Shown: positions 13,101 to 28,400, counted from the stretch's first letter. The stretch: DNA of 64,000 nucleotides from Glandiceps talaboti (GCF_964340395.1 NC_135554.1:1525001-1589000); one strand, 5' to 3'. Notes: generated by a model not told the origin, from the sequence alone. Numbers and translations: made by a program.

Positions 13101-14535
13101 AACCGACTACCATTGTATGAGGGTAAATGACTACCATTGTGGGAGGGGAAATGACTACCATTGTGTGAGGGTAAATGAGTACCATTGTGGGAGGGGAAAT
13201 GACTACCATTGTGGGAGGGTAAATGACTACCATAGTGGGGGGATGACTACCATTGTGTGAGGGTAAATGACTACCATAGGGGGGAGGATAAATGACTACC
13301 ATTGTGTGAGGGTAAATGACTACCATTGTGGGGGGGGTAGATGACTACCATTGTGGGAGGGTTTATGACTACCATTGTGGGAGGGTGACTGACTACCATT
13401 GTGGGAGGGTAACTGACTACCATTGTGGGATGGTAAATGACTACCATTGTGTGAGAGTAACCGACTACCATTGTGGGAGGGTAACCGACTACCATTGTGG
13501 GAAACGGAAATGACTACCACTGTGGAAGGGGAAATGACTACCATTGTGGGAGGGTAAATGACTACTATTGTAGGAGGGTAGATGACTACCATTGTGTGAC
13601 GGTAAATGACTACCATAGTGGGAGGGTAAATGACTACCATTGTGTGAGGGTAAATGACTACCATTGTGGAAGAGTATATAACTACCATTGTGGGAGGGGA
13701 AATGACTACTATTGTAGGAGGGTAGATGACTACCATTGTGTGACGGTAAATGACTACCATAGTGGGAGGGTAAATGACTACCATTGTGTGAGGGTAAATG
13801 ACTACCATTGTGGAAGAGTATATAACTACCATTGTGGGAGGGGAAATGACTACCATTGAGGGAGGGTAACTGACTACCATTGTGGGGGGGGTAAATGACT
13901 ACTATTGTGGGAGGGTAGATGACTACCATTGTGGGAGGGTAAATGACTACTATTGTAGGAGGGTAGATGACTACCATAGTGGGGGGATGACTACCATTGT
14001 GTGAGGGTAAATGACTATCATAGTGGGGGGGGGGTAAATGACTACCATTGTGTGAGGGTAACTGACTAACATTGTGGGAGGGGAAATGACTACCATTGTG
14101 GGAGGGGAAATGACTACCATTGTGTGAGGGTAAATGACTACCATAGTGGGAGGGTAAATGACTACCATTGTGTGAGGGTAACTGACTACCGTTGTGGGAG
14201 GGGAAATGACTACCATTGTGGGAGGGGAAATGACTACCATTGTGGGAGGGTAAATGACTACCATAGTGGGGGGATGACTACCATTGTGTGAAGGTAAATG
14301 ACTACCATAGGGGAGGGTAAATGACTACCATAGTGGGGGGATGACTACCATTGTGTGAAGGTAAATGACTACCATAGGGGAGGGTAAATGACTACCATTG
14401 TGTGAGGGTAAATGACTACCATTGTGGGGGGGTAAATTACTATTGTGGGGGGGGGGGGTAAATGACTACTATTGTGGGAGCGTAGATGACTACCATAGTG
14501 TGAGGGTAACTGACTACCATTGTGGGAAAGGGACG
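10141..14535 (+). repeat. 24-bp minisatellite, about 180 units, with higher-order structure
   Basis: The consensus unit GACTACCATTGTGGGAGGG followed by TAAAT is repeated over 4.4 kb. Variants (TGTGTGAGGG, TAGTGGGG, GTAGGAGGG) recur in fixed order. A six-unit, 144-bp block is duplicated at 13561 and 13705. A longer block starting near 12140 recurs about 500 bp later near 12640. All G-runs are on the plus strand, with G-tracts up to nine. The 24-bp period keeps frames open on both strands (DYHCGRVN, YPPTMVVI); these look like by-products. Confidence 0.97.
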
Positions 14536-14874
14536 TGATCAAGGAAGGTGAGTAATGTTAAAACAGATTGAAATGATGGACAATACACATATACTAGTTT
14601 TTCTAACATATGAAAGTGATGAAAGAGATGAAGAAAACAAGGATACAGCACAGTGTCATGTCAACCAAATACACTCGCATTATGCACATAGTTCCAGTCC
14701 CTGCATTATACACAGTCTCAGTCCCTGCATTATACACATGGTCTAATATGTTTTTGCTGTGAAAGATGTTAATGTTGTTGTCACTGCATTATACACTTAA
14801 TACATCTTGTTTGTGAGAGATGCTAATGTCTTGGTCTAAAAATTTCACAATACACAAAAAGTGGTCATCACAGT
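14536..14874. other. No gene recognised
   Basis: Short unique stretch. Contains a small duplication of CAGTCCCTGCATTATACACA (14696-14740). Confidence 0.5.
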
Positions 14875-14877
14875 TAA

Positions 14878-15992
14878 AAAAAATTACTGCCAATGGCGTT
14901 GTAGCACAACTGTACAGTTTTTAAAAATGTTCATCCATATACTAGTCCATGCTAACCATAGGTGTTCATTTGCTGAATGACTATCCAGTTGCCTATCCAA
15001 CCATGTTGCTATCTTTGCCATATACACGATCATTTGGCTGTTGCTATGGCCATGGTCATGTTGCTAGATATATTTGCATACATTTTTGAATGTTTTTGTT
15101 CACTTGTGTATGAATTCCTGATATTATCTTTTCAATATACGTGATCATTTGGCTGTTGCTATGGGCGTGGTCTTGTTGCTAGGCACATTTGCATACATTT
15201 TACTGAAGGTTTATTCAATTGTCTATTAATCCCTGTTATCTTCGCAATATATGTGATCATTTGGCTGTTGTTATGGGCGTGGTCTTGTTGCTAGGGATAT
15301 TTGCATACTTTTTTGAATGTATACTCACTTGCCTACCAGATGATGTTATTATTTGAGCAAAATATACTGCCTTTCGGTTGTTGCTAAGGGCGTGGTTATG
15401 GTTGCTGGGGCCAATTGTGTCAAAATATTTTGAAGAATAACACTTCTAGAAACATCTCACCAAGTTTCAGTTTCATTGACCAAGTACTTTTTGAGAAATT
15501 TTTGACCAAAATTTACATGTTTACACCTAATTTGCATATTACTGATGAGATCATTATATGCTTAATATTTCTTCATCTATACACCCACAGATGCATCCCC
15601 ATTTAATTTCAGCCCAATCTGCAGAGTAGTTTTGGAATTATAGGTTTTTGACCAAAACAACACATTTTAGCCCTGATTTGCATATTACCAGGAAAATCAT
15701 CATGTCATGAACAAATCTTAATTTACTCACATCTAAGAATGTCCCCATTAAATTTCATGCGAATCTGCCCAGTAGTTTTGGAGTTTAACTTTTGACCAAA
15801 AATGACATTTTTTGACCCAAAACCCACATCTCTGGTGCAATCATTTTCATTTGAACAATTTTCCAACTAGACACCAGAAGTAACATTTTTTGACTTTAAA
15901 TTGTTTACACACACACACACACATCCACACAGACAGACAGACACTTTGCCATGCCTATAGCACTACTGAACCTTCAGTTCAGTTGTGCTAAA
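14878..15992 (+). mobile_element. F1 element, near full length
   Basis: Starts GCCAATGGCGTTGTAGCACA and ends TTCAGTTGTGCTAAAA. The ends are inverted repeats (TAGCACAACTG / CAGTTGTGCTA). The first part is three or four tandem modules of roughly 110-120 bp (CATTTGGCTGTTGCTATGGG then GGTCTTGTTGCTAG). The second part is modules with CAATCTGC-CAGTAGTTTTGG. Then come (CA)n and GACA repeats. No open reading frame of transposase size, so non-autonomous. Confidence 0.85.
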
Positions 15993-16145
15993 AACCTATG
16001 ACCCTTTGAAAAAATGGATATGACATAAAAATCTTTTAGAAAAATGGGAACCCTCAGAATTTTGTACTGGGTGGAAGTAATTTATAATAAAAAGTAGACA
16101 GAACTAAGAATATTAGAACTTGAGAGGATTAAATGTATCCAAGTG

Positions 16146-16440
16146 TCATGACACTTCACACTGATATCCTGTCCCATCTATTAAACTTGTATCTTCTTCT
16201 AATGTTTCGGAATCAGAATCGCCATCGATTGTGTGCTCCTCAGTTTCTTCATCTGTACGGTTGCCATGGGAACCATGAAAACTGAATTCAGAGCCAGTGA
16301 TTGAGTTTTCTGGGGTAGGATTGGTAGGGGTATTAGGGGGTGTCTTACTGGGTGTTTTGGTGGCAGCCTCAGTGTTAACAATAGCTGTGAGTACCTGCGC
16401 TTGGGCCTTTAAGCTGTACAGGAATGGACGATATCCAGGA
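16146..16440 (-). CDS. RIC1: RIC1 terminal coding exon
   Basis: A 295-bp last coding exon. It starts [17 protein letters not shown], passes through a Thr/Pro-rich stretch ([15 protein letters not shown]) and an acidic tail, and ends [10 protein letters not shown] followed by TGA at 16148-16146. Human RIC1 ends very similarly (DGTYDCSVS). The acceptor is GTTGCTTTCAG. No convincing poly(A) signal was seen close downstream, so the 3' UTR limit is unknown. Confidence 0.95.
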
Positions 16441-19400
16441 CTGAAAGCAACAACAGATTAATTAATAGTGGTTTCAAATATGGTGGTCATTCAGTTAAAC
16501 TATCATGATGGTCACAAAATAAAGTGATGTATATATTGAATCAGGGTATCAGTATCTGACATTTGTCAGCTTCCACAGATAGTCGGCAAAATCTTAATTT
16601 TTGCAATGAATATGACTGCCATTTGGCCATTATCGCTTGACAGGCTTAACCCATTCTGTAACCTCATAATCCACACATCTCTAACCTCATAATCCACACA
16701 ATATCTTTAACCTTATAATACACACATCTCTAACCTCATAATCCACACAATATCTTTAACCTCATAATCCACACATTTCTAACCTCATAATCCACACAAT
16801 ATCTTTAACCTCATAATCCACACATCTCTAACCTCATAATCCACACAATATCTCTAACCTCGTAATCCACACATCTCTAACCTCATAATCCACACAATAT
16901 CTTTAACCTCATAATCCACACATCTCTAACCTCATAATCCACACAATATCTTTAACCTCATAATCCACACATCTCTAACCTCATAATCCACACAATATCT
17001 CTAACCTCGTAATCCACACATCTCTAACCTCATAATCCACACAATATCTTTAACCTCATAATCCACACATTTCTAACCTCATAATCCACACAATATCTTT
17101 AACCTCATAATCCACACATCTCTAACCTCATAATCCACACAATATCTCTAACCTCGTAATCCACACACTATATTTACCCAATAATCCACACAATATCTCT
17201 ACCAAAATAATCCAAGCAATCTCTCTGTATTGTTCACTTAAAGCTCTACTGAGGTAATGTGTTTAATCAAATGGCGGGGCATGACATCTCCTTCGAGCTA
17301 TTAGTCATGGCCTTCACTATTGTAGCTTTAGTGTCTGTAAGTGTACGTTTATTATTCACACATTAGTGAAAACAAGCCTTCAGTCAAAGTCCCCCAATTT
17401 GTATTGTGTAAGATGATTAGCATTTGGACAATTTTAACATGGAAATGCTTTGTTAGACTTTTCAGGGATGCAGACAAGTGTAGTGTTGGGTTTTCAGTAT
17501 ATTTAGCCACAGTATTGGCCATCTTAAGTGTGCAGCTAGAATGTAATCCTTTCTCTCTCTTCACCTTGAAAATGTTTGTCAAGGTCAAAGGTCATTGTCT
17601 CATTAGAAATCTCATCATCGATAATGTGAAGGTTGGCACTTGAATGGTGTCCACAGTGTGCTTTTTATCACAAATATGGCTTCCATTTTGGTATACAGGT
17701 CAAGGACACAAAATTTAGGGACTTGCATATACCTCACATATACCAAGTCATGGTTACTATATTATCACTTGAATCTTTGATTTTAAAAGCTAAGAAGAAA
17801 CCCAAATTTGGCTATTTGACCTTGGCAAATACTTCAAAGGTTAATGTTTAAGGGCTTAAGAGAAAGCTCATATTTGATAATATGGGTGTAGACACTTGAA
17901 TAGAGTCACTACACATTACACCTACAAAGTTATGATCCATATTTTGAAATTTAACAACAAATATGGCCGCCGTTCAGCTATATTTGGTTCAGACAAGCAA
18001 AGTGACATGCATATGTCTCACATAGCATGTTGCCTTTGTGCCAGGTTTGGTTCAATTCAGTTGGTGCATGCCATAGATATGAGGGTGAACACACAAACAA
18101 CAAATATAGCTGCCAATTCTCTATATTTGATTCAGTCGCAAAACAAAGTGACATGCATATGTCTCACATAGCTTTGTGCCAGGTTTGATTGAAATTGGTT
18201 GGTGCATGCAAGAGACATGAAGATGGATGCATGGATGGACGGAACCCAACATATAAGTCCTAACAGGCACTGCTAATAAAGCAATACAATACAATAACCT
18301 CATATACATACAATATCTCTAACCTCATTTTCCACACAATATTTCTCACCCCATTTCCACACAATATTTCTCCTCATTTTCCACACAATATTTCTCACAC
18401 CATTTTCCACACAATATTTCTCACCTTATTTTCCACACAATATTTCTCACCTCATTTTCCACACAATATCTCTCAACTTATTTTCCACACAATATTTCTC
18501 ACCTCATTTTCCACACAACATTTCTCACCTCATATTCCACACAATATCTCTCACCTTATTTTCCACACAATATTTCTCACCTCATATTCCATTGTATCTC
18601 AAACTACATAATCAACATATGTCAATACATGTATACCATTCATGATATTTGTTTTTAGACTCTACTTACCATTCTGTGTCAGCCCAAAGTTCTAAGAAGG
18701 ACAGTGTCTCTCTCATTCTTCCAATCATTTCTAATGGACACTCTGTCATACTGGCTGTATTGACTACACTGGTCACAATCACTGGATCCCTTAATAACAC
18801 AGCCAACAGTAAACTCCATTCTAGACAAGTAGCCTCACAAAATATCTTGACTAAATACCTGTTAAGAAAATCTTTGTGTCTTTAATTCTGAACTCAATAC
18901 ATCAATTATACAATGTAGCTTTTCATCTCACTCAAATTCCAAGTCTTTCAAACAAACAAACAAACAAACAAACAAACAAACAAACAAACAAACATTACAC
19001 ACACACACACACAGGTCTGTTTGGCTATCAAAACGTTACTTTGTATATTTACTATATAATACTCCATACTAAGCAGAAATGTACATCTGTAAATATAAAA
19101 CATAAGCTTTGCATTTGAAGACATACATGTAGCCTCCAATACCCGATATATTGTGCTGTTAATTGAAAATATAGCCTTCAATACCCGATATATTGTGCTG
19201 TTAATTGAAAATATAGCCTCCAATACCTGATATATTGTGCTGTTAATTGAAAATATAGCCTCCAATACCCGATGTATTGTGCTGTTAATTGAAAGTATAG
19301 CCTCCAATACCCGATATATTGTGCTGTTAATTGAAAGTATAGCCTCCAATACCAGATGTATTGTGCTGTTAATTGAAAATATAGCCTCCAATACCCGATA

Positions 19401-22400
19401 TATTGTGCTGTTAATTGAAAATATAGCCTCCAATACCCGATATATTGGCCTGTTAATTGAAAGTATAGCCTCCAATACCCGATATATTGTGCTGTTAATT
19501 GAATATATAGCCTCCAATACCTGATGTATTGTGCTGTTAATTGAAAATATAGCCTTCAATACCCGATATATTGTGCTGTTAATTGAAAATATAGCCTCCA
19601 ATACCTGATATATTGTGCTGTTAATTGAAAATATAGCCTCCAATACCTGATATATTGTGCTGTTAATTGAAAATATAGCCTCCAATACCCGATGTATTGT
19701 GCTGTTAATTGAAAGTATAGCCTCCAATACCCGATATATTGTGCTGTTAATTGAAAGTATAGCCTCCAATACCAGATGTATTGTGCTGTTAATTGAAAAT
19801 ATAGCCTCCAATACCCGATATATTGTGCTGTTAATTGAAAATATAGCCTCCAATACCCGATGTATTGTGCTGTTAATTGAAAGTATAGCGTTCAATACCC
19901 GATATATTGTGCTGTTAATTGAAAATATAGCCTCCAATACCCGATGTATTGTGCTGTTAATTGAAAATATAGCCTCCAATACCCGATATATTGTGCTGTT
20001 AATTGAAAGTATAGCCTCCAATACCCGATATATTGTGCTGTTAATTGAATATATAGCCTCCAATACCTGATGTATTGTGCTGTTAATTGAAAGTATAGCC
20101 TCCAATACCCGATATATTGTGCAGTTAATTGAAAACATAGCCTCCAATATCCGATGTATTGTGCTGTTAATTGAAAGTATAGCCTCCAATACCCGATGTA
20201 TTGTGCTGTTAATTGAATATATAGCCTCCAATACCCGATGTATTGTGCTGTTAATTGAAAATATAGCCTCCAATACCCGATGTATTGTGCTGTTAATTGA
20301 AAACATACCTCCCCAATACCCAATGTATTGTGCTGTTAATTGAAGATATCGCCCCAAACAAAAGATGTATTGTGCTATGATGTCAGATATATGGTCCTAC
20401 AATCTTATCAGAAAAGTAACCCATTCTAATATTGGTGTAGACAATTGGAATGAGGACCCTATTACCAAAATTTATGGAGGAAATTCAAATTTGACCTTGA
20501 TTGATGGACAACAGTTAGAAGTCAAAATAATAAGCTTACTGCAAACAATGTTGGTACACTTTTGAATGATTTCTCTTGGTGTAAAATTTCAAAACTTATC
20601 GAACAATTTGCTATTTGACCTTGAACATGAAGGTCAAGTTCAAAGCTCTGTGTCAAGGTTGAAACCTGAACTTGATAAGCATAGACTCATGAAAAGTGTC
20701 TCTAGATACAAAATTTCATTAATCATTGAGCAATTTGCTATTTGACCCTGAACATGGATGTCAAGGTATAGCTCAAGACATAAAAAAACAAGTCATTGAG
20801 AATGACATAGCCCCGCTTTAATTGGGTTTTTAGGAATTATCACTACTCTGATCACGCAACAACATTTGTGAACCTAAAACAAACAGACTTAGATATAATG
20901 TGTGTGCTTGTTGGACATGGAATATGCCTCCAACAATAAAGGATTGGTTGGGTATGGGGGATCATATCACGATGAAAATGGAGTCTGAGTTATGGCTTTG
21001 GACATGGAAAATTCACAAACAAAATGGCTGGCAGGCAGCCATATTGGATCGTATCACAACGAAAATGGATATGCAGATGTATGTCATAAAACACTGTCCT
21101 AATACCAACTTTGAATGAGATCTGTTTAAGCATGTCTGAGTTATGGCTTTGGACATGGAAAATTCACAAACAAAATGGCTGCCAGGCAGCCATATTGGAT
21201 CGTATCACAACGAAAATGGATATGCAGATGTATGTCATAGAACACTGTCCTAATACCAACTTTGAATGAGATCTGTTCAAGCATGTCTGAGTTATGGCTT
21301 TCGACATGAAAATTCGCAAACAAAATGGCTACCAGGCAGCCATATTGGATCGTATCACAATGAAAATGGATTGCACATGTATGTCATAGAACACTGTCCT
21401 AATACCAACTTTGAATGAGATCTGTTCAAGCATGTCTGAGTTATGGCTTTGGACATGAAAATTCACAAACAAAATGGCTGCTAGGCGGCCATATTGGATC
21501 GTATCATGACAACAATGAATATGCACATGTATGTCATAGAACACTGTCCTAATACCAACTTTGAATGAGATCTGTTAAAGCATGTCTGAGTTATGGCTTT
21601 AGACAGGGAAAATTCGCAAACAAAATGGCTGCTAGGCGGCCATATTGGATCGTATCATAAAACAAATTGACGTGCATATGTATGCCATAGTATGTTGCCC
21701 CTGTACCAAGTTTGAAAAAAATCGGTCCAGGCATCTCCAAGAAACGGCTGCGGACGGATGGACGGACGGGCGCACGGACGGACAGACGGAACCCAATCCA
21801 TAAGTCCCCGTTCCGGACTTTGTCCGCGGGGACTAATAATGCCAGTGGCATTGTAACACAACTGTATAGTTTGTGTACTTTTTGAAAATGTTGATATACA
21901 CCATAATTTTACTGTTGATATGGGCAGATCTTCATTGCTTGTCAATTATGTATTTACTAAATTACTTGAAAGTTTATCTACTTGCCTAGCCATCCCTGTT
22001 TTTATCTTTGCAATATACACATTCATTTGGTTGTTGTTATGGGTGTGGTCGTGTTGCTAAGTATACATGTATATAAAGTCCATTTAAAGAATATCTATTC
22101 ACTTGCCTAATTATCCCTGGTGCTATCTTTGCAATACACGTCATCAATTGGCAGTTACTATGGGCATGATCTTGTTGCTAGACATGTATGCATGTTTTAG
22201 CTTGAACAATTTTCTAATTAGATACTGAAAGCAACATCCCTACCAAATATCAAAATAATCTTCCGAGTGGTTTTTGACTTTAAGTTTAAGTCATCCACAG
22301 AGAGAGGGATGTACGGACGGACGGACAAGACACTTTATCAGGTCTATAGCATGAAAGTAACTGACATAGTTCAGTTGTGCTAAACACAGTTTCCATGAAG

Positions 22401-22917
22401 AGATTAATCTCACAAAGACAAAAGACACACGCACACGCGCATATGCACACAGTCAGACAGATACCGCACCATGCCTATAGCACACTGAACTTTATTGGTG
22501 AAGTTGTGCTAAAAACAGAAAGCTAACATGTGATCATGTCAGTGTAGACACTTGAATGGAGTTTCTGTTTATTCAACTTGTTGAGTTATGGTAGACCAAG
22601 CAATTTCACAGATAAGCTAGACCTTGGCAATGTTGGTCATGGTCAAAGTGTAATTACAGAGCCTACTATGATAATTTCAGACACTTAATGGTGTTTGTAT
22701 TTATTAAAATTCTGGAGGTAAGCGGCACAATGAGTACTTTAAAGACAAGTATGCCCACCATTTTGTCATAAAGGTCAAGGTTGCAAAATTAAGTGACATA
22801 TGCACTCTATAGTGGTTGTGATTTATGCCAGGTTTCTTTGGAATTGAGTCACAGGCGTCAGAGAGATATGGCAAGCCACAGATGGACATATGCTCACTCA
22901 CTCACTCACGCATGCAC

Positions 22918-22963
<46 letters not shown>

Positions 22964-22979
22964 TCACTCACGCATGCAC

Positions 22980-23012
<33 letters not shown>

Positions 23013-25388
23013 CAATTTAATATGCCTACAGCAATACTGAACCCTCAGTCATCAGTTGATGTACAGTCTAAAGTTTAGCCATGTATGTATCAAATTGAAT
23101 TATATATACTAGTACCTTATCTCTTCTTCAGACTGAGGTGGTCCTTTGTGTACTAGTTCTTGTGAAATGAGTTCAAGTTCAGCAAGTTGTTGACTACTAC
23201 TCCATGAGGTGTCATCTAGTAAACTGTATTCACTCTCGCCAAGGGTGGAACTGTTCTCAGATGTCATTTCAGTTGTAGTCCCAGTACTTAGACTTACTTC
23301 ATCTGTGCCAACAGCTAATCAAAGACCAAAAATATTGATTATTTTCAATATCAATAAAATAACAGTATGTAACAGACATTCCCTGTAAAATTTGATGGCT
23401 TTCCTGTTGGTGAAAACTGACAACACTTCACCATTAGAGTACAATGTACTACAAAGTATCTTGCTGTAGCTTCATTACTAAGATGTGATCAATAGCTGAT
23501 CTACATACACATTTAATTACTCTCATATTAAAAGGGTTACTATTAAAGTATATTTAGGATGTTACTATTATAGTATATTTAGGATGTTCTATGTTGTATC
23601 AATTCATTACCAAACGCTGTAAGTAAGAGCTGTCTGTTATTACTACAGTTAACAATCCAACTATTGGTCAGAATAGCTTCGCTGGTTTTTTTTTTGTTCT
23701 TTTTTTTTGTAACGGGTAGAAGTGATTCTGTTGTTTAGCTCTTCCACTAAGCAGTTTTGTTTTAGCAAAGTAATAAAGTGGTTAGTGGTCTCATATGATG
23801 ACTCACACACACTATAGAACACATTTCACACAGGAAGTTGGTAAAATATTGTACTTTTATATTAACTCTATGAGTGCCCAATACAAACCATAGAAATGCC
23901 AAGGGTTATTGGGAAATGACATACAACTGTATCATGACAAAGAGTATTCAGGGATAACTTACAACAATGGTGTTGAACCCTAGTGAACCTATATACCATA
24001 TGAAAGGTTGTTAAGTGGGCTATTATTTTATGCCAATGTTATGCTAATTAGGTCATGATATGCAAATTAGGTGCCATGACATCATGTTTCTACAAATGCT
24101 GCAGCAAACAGTTTCTAAATTGTTTTCTTGTCCTATTCTTGGCATGACACCATGCCCACCCCTAAAAACTTGTTGGAGGATGAAAATTCACCAGAATAAA
24201 AGACAGAAAGTTAAAAGAGAATATCATGAGTTCACAAGTGGTTGAAAAATTTCACCTGATGATGAGTCATGTTTACATAGGAAAGGAAAAAATAGCGCAA
24301 ATATTGCGTTGCCGCACAACTTCATGTTCAGGGCAATGATAGATATATAATTTTTTGAAGATTTAAAGTTGTAACCAAAACAAAATTTTCATACCCAATT
24401 TCCATCATCATAATCCAGCCATCCTATGTTGGAAGTGTACAAGACAAGTATAGCAACATCCTAATCAAACTTTAAAGGGATGTGTCTACAAGGTTTTGTA
24501 CTTCTTTATTTTTTAAAATCAATTTGGAACCAAGTCATACCAATGTAACATGTTTAACTTTCTTGGTTGTCTTATTGTAATATTTTAAACACAAGCTACA
24601 TTCAGTTTATATGGGTAGGTGATGAAACAGCTGTCTTACAACATATTACATAATCAAGTCATAAACCAAACTGGCCATGCTACAGGCTTTACCACCAGAG
24701 GAAATAGTAAAGTAAACATTATAGTTAATTAACAATGTACTGTTCTCACTGTGTCAGCTATTAATGAGGACAAATCTACACATTCTCAACAAAGTTAAGC
24801 TCAATCTACTGGGTAATTTCAGAGTTGAAGATTTTTGAGGAAAAGCAATGATATAGAATAACACTTCTAGAAACATCTCACCAAGTTTCAAACTCATTGA
24901 CCAAGTACTTTTTGAGATATAAGTTTTTGACCAAAAATGAACATTCTTATACCTAATTTGCATATCACTCATGGAATCTTTGTATGCTTAATATATCTTC
25001 GTCTATACATCCCTAGATGCATCCCCATCAAATTTCAGCCCAATCTGCTCAGTAGTTTTGGAATTAAAGATTTTTAACCAAAAAGACACATTTTTAGCCC
25101 TAATTTGCATATCACTGATGGAATCATCATGTCATGAACAAATCTTACTTTACACCCCCTAAAGAATCTTCCCACCAAATTTCGCACCAATCTGCCCAGT
25201 AGTTTCTGAGTTTAAGTTTTTTGACCAAAAATCACATTTTTTGACCCAAATCACACACCTGTGATGCGATCATTTTGATTAGAACAATTTCCCAACTAGA
25301 CACCCAAGGTAATGGCCCCACCAAATATCATGGCAATCGGTTCAGCAGTTTTTGACTTTAAGTTGTTTACACACATACACACACACAC

Positions 25389-25423
<35 letters not shown>

Positions 25424-28400
25424 CGGGGCGATGCCTATAGCACTACTGAACCTCAGTTCAGTTGTGCTAATAAAAAACTACAGAATGGACATTGGTTTCA
25501 TAGTGACTTTTTATACCTGCCATTTCAAAAAGTGTGAAGATGCATTATACCAGACAGTCAACATAATTGACCGATCGCCGAGATTGATTGACAGATTCCA
25601 TTGACCAATCAAAGAGCATAATTCCGCCATGTGCACTTGCACGTGTCACAGCCTATGACATACAAAGCAATCTGTCGTAGTTTATCAGCATGTATTTAAT
25701 GCAAGGGCCTTGACCTTACGATCGGTATCGTATATAATATTTGCTTACAAACATTAAAATTATCATGAAATACTAATCATGGGATCGGTATAATATATAT
25801 GATCACTATCCCGAAGGATTGAGAGGTTGAATCTTATTTTTACACTTTCTGAAGCCAAAAGAATATCGACAGTGTTGACCTACATGATCAAGAAGATGGA
25901 CTGCCATTACATGCATTTGTTACCAGAAATTAAAGTGAAAAGAATGTTTTTATATAGTGAAACAACATTACTACATTTGTTACTATATAACCCTTTGTAA
26001 TAACAGTTTAAAAGCAATATGTCAAACAAATGAAAAATGGTACTTCATTCAGATTGTCAGGAAATTTTATTACAAGTAATTAATTTATACTCGTGTGTCA
26101 TGCATCATAGACATAATAATGTATATCTCACTGTTGTGACACTATGAAATGTTGAAAATAAAAAAAGAATGATTATTTTCAATATTTTCAGAAGACTTAG
26201 TGTTCTAAGTTGATGTATATACATTTCCTTTATTCATATTCCTTTGATGACTTGTGTGTTGATAATCCATCTAACACCTAATGGTGATCTCAGCATAGCT
26301 ACCCATTGCTGTCATAGCAACTTGACAACAGTCAACTCATATTTTTTAGAAACAACAACTCCACAAACAATGTTGCAGTCGATTGATGCCTTGAATATTA
26401 GATACACAAGTTCTGCCTGTAAAATAAAACAAAAATATACATGAAACATGAATAATAATGTCATCTCCTTTCTTGTAATTTCAGGAGTAGTTTCTAGTGG
26501 ATGTTGGTTTGCAGAGTGATAAAGTAACCACATGAAAATGTCTTAACATTTGAAATCTCTGACCACGAATTAAAAAGGAGATCCTGTAGTGTCTCTGATT
26601 TAAAGTTAGAAATTTTGCAGCTGATGAATAACATGGCTTATGTATCAAAAATATTCTACAAGCTACATGAAAACTCCTTTCATACTTTGCTACACCTTTT
26701 TTTCATGACAATCAATAGTAACAATTCATTTGAACTTTCTTTTCTGTTTATAAATATTACAAGACATTATCAAAGACAAACAAACATTGGACTTGTTATT
26801 GTTATTTTAAGGAGATTTTGTATTTGGTGTGGGATAATTAAATCACTTCATGAATTGTGAGTTTCAAGTTCTTTTCCTTGTGTAATAAATCAGAGATTGT
26901 AAAAAAAAATGTCAATTACTATTGTTTAGTTGTATGCAAACGAACTTTACAAATTCTATGGTTTAGGAATTTTTTTTGCGTCTCTATATTTGCTATTTAA
27001 AAAAAAAATATATCTGGGCTTCACTGGCTTCACATTTCATATTGGTTCACTTTTGTCAGTGTGGGGTGCCTGTAATGGATGATTGCTTGTAAATGCCAGA
27101 CAAAGAAATATCCATTCTTGGAGAGCTACAACTTGTTTAGTGCCACAAAGTTAACACTGACTAGGCAAGTTTGAAATAAATATACAAATAGAAAAAAATA
27201 CACATAAAATTAGGAAGTATTTGTTGCTCCACTGGACTTCAGAAAGGAAAGAACGGTTTTCTTATTACCATAAGTTATTGTTATGATTATGATTATCAGA
27301 AATTGATACTCTGAGAGTATTTGACAGTAATAATCTGCACAATAACTACAGTTTGAGGTAAACTTAAACGAGTGTCTATTTTTTCAAGTCTAATATGTGG
27401 TTCTTTTTTTTTCACTGTGCAATGCAAGCTTGTGAAAGAAATAGAATTTAGAATAGAAATGATATGATGGTACGTAGCAGTTGACTTACATTTGTACGTT
27501 GTCGTGTGCAGTAACTGATTAATTGATGGTGACTGTTATTTCAGAAAATCGTTGAGTTTTGCAGTTATAACGGTCGTCATGACTGACATTTAAAATTGTG
27601 AATTCAAGGGGTGGTTTTTTTTTATCTTCCCCAGTTTACCTACTGTACGCCTCTACGCCTCTACACTGCACGTACGTCAACAAATTACACACCGTGCAGG
27701 CCAGGACTCTTTATTTCAACTTTTTGATACATCGTATCCTGCAAGTCAAACAAGTGACCTCTCATACCGTAAAATGCTATAAATTGCGCTGTTTCTACTT
27801 TTTGCATTTATTTGTATTGATAGAATAAATGTGTGATTGTTATGTAATACCACTGAAGATACAAATCAAACCGTTTTTTCGTCAATAACAAACTTGTTAT
27901 TCATAATATTCTATATCATAGCGATGCAACGGTGAATCATATTAGTTTACTTCTCATCTGATGATTTATCACGGTCACCTAGTGGAATTTATTGTAAAAC
28001 AAAAAGTATTGCTATGAAATGTGAAAATCAATGAAAACATCAGTGAAATAAATAAATACGTACCCAGCTGTACAGGAACGGGGACGGCTATGATGTAAAA
28101 TCTTATTCAACATGCATCTGCCATGTGGTTTCTCAGACTTCGATAAAATTTGATGAACTGACACTACCCGAACTAAAATAAATTGTTTCCATCGATGTAT
28201 CGACTGTAGGAAAGCCTATGATACATCATCTTTGCCTTGGTGGCAGTGGAACGATAAAGAACTCTCAAATTATGAATAGTATTTTTCAGCGATCGCCACG
28301 TTGGACGCATGTTTTGCCAAGGGGTGCCAGCGTTCCGACACGGAAAATGATTTCTTCTTCCTTTAACCTCAATACTTTCTCATCACCAGAAACCTTACAA

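Noticed and set aside
10460-14264. Many overlapping repeat proteins on both strands (DYHCGRVN, YPPTMVVI)
   Set aside because: By-products of the 24-bp period; frames overlap on opposite strands and shift at each indel.
18948-20357. 469-codon minus-strand open frame of 14-residue repeats as a repetitive protein gene
   Set aside because: It coincides with the 42-bp minisatellite and runs into the AAAC microsatellite; the frame is open only because 42 is divisible by three. No start context, promoter or homology.
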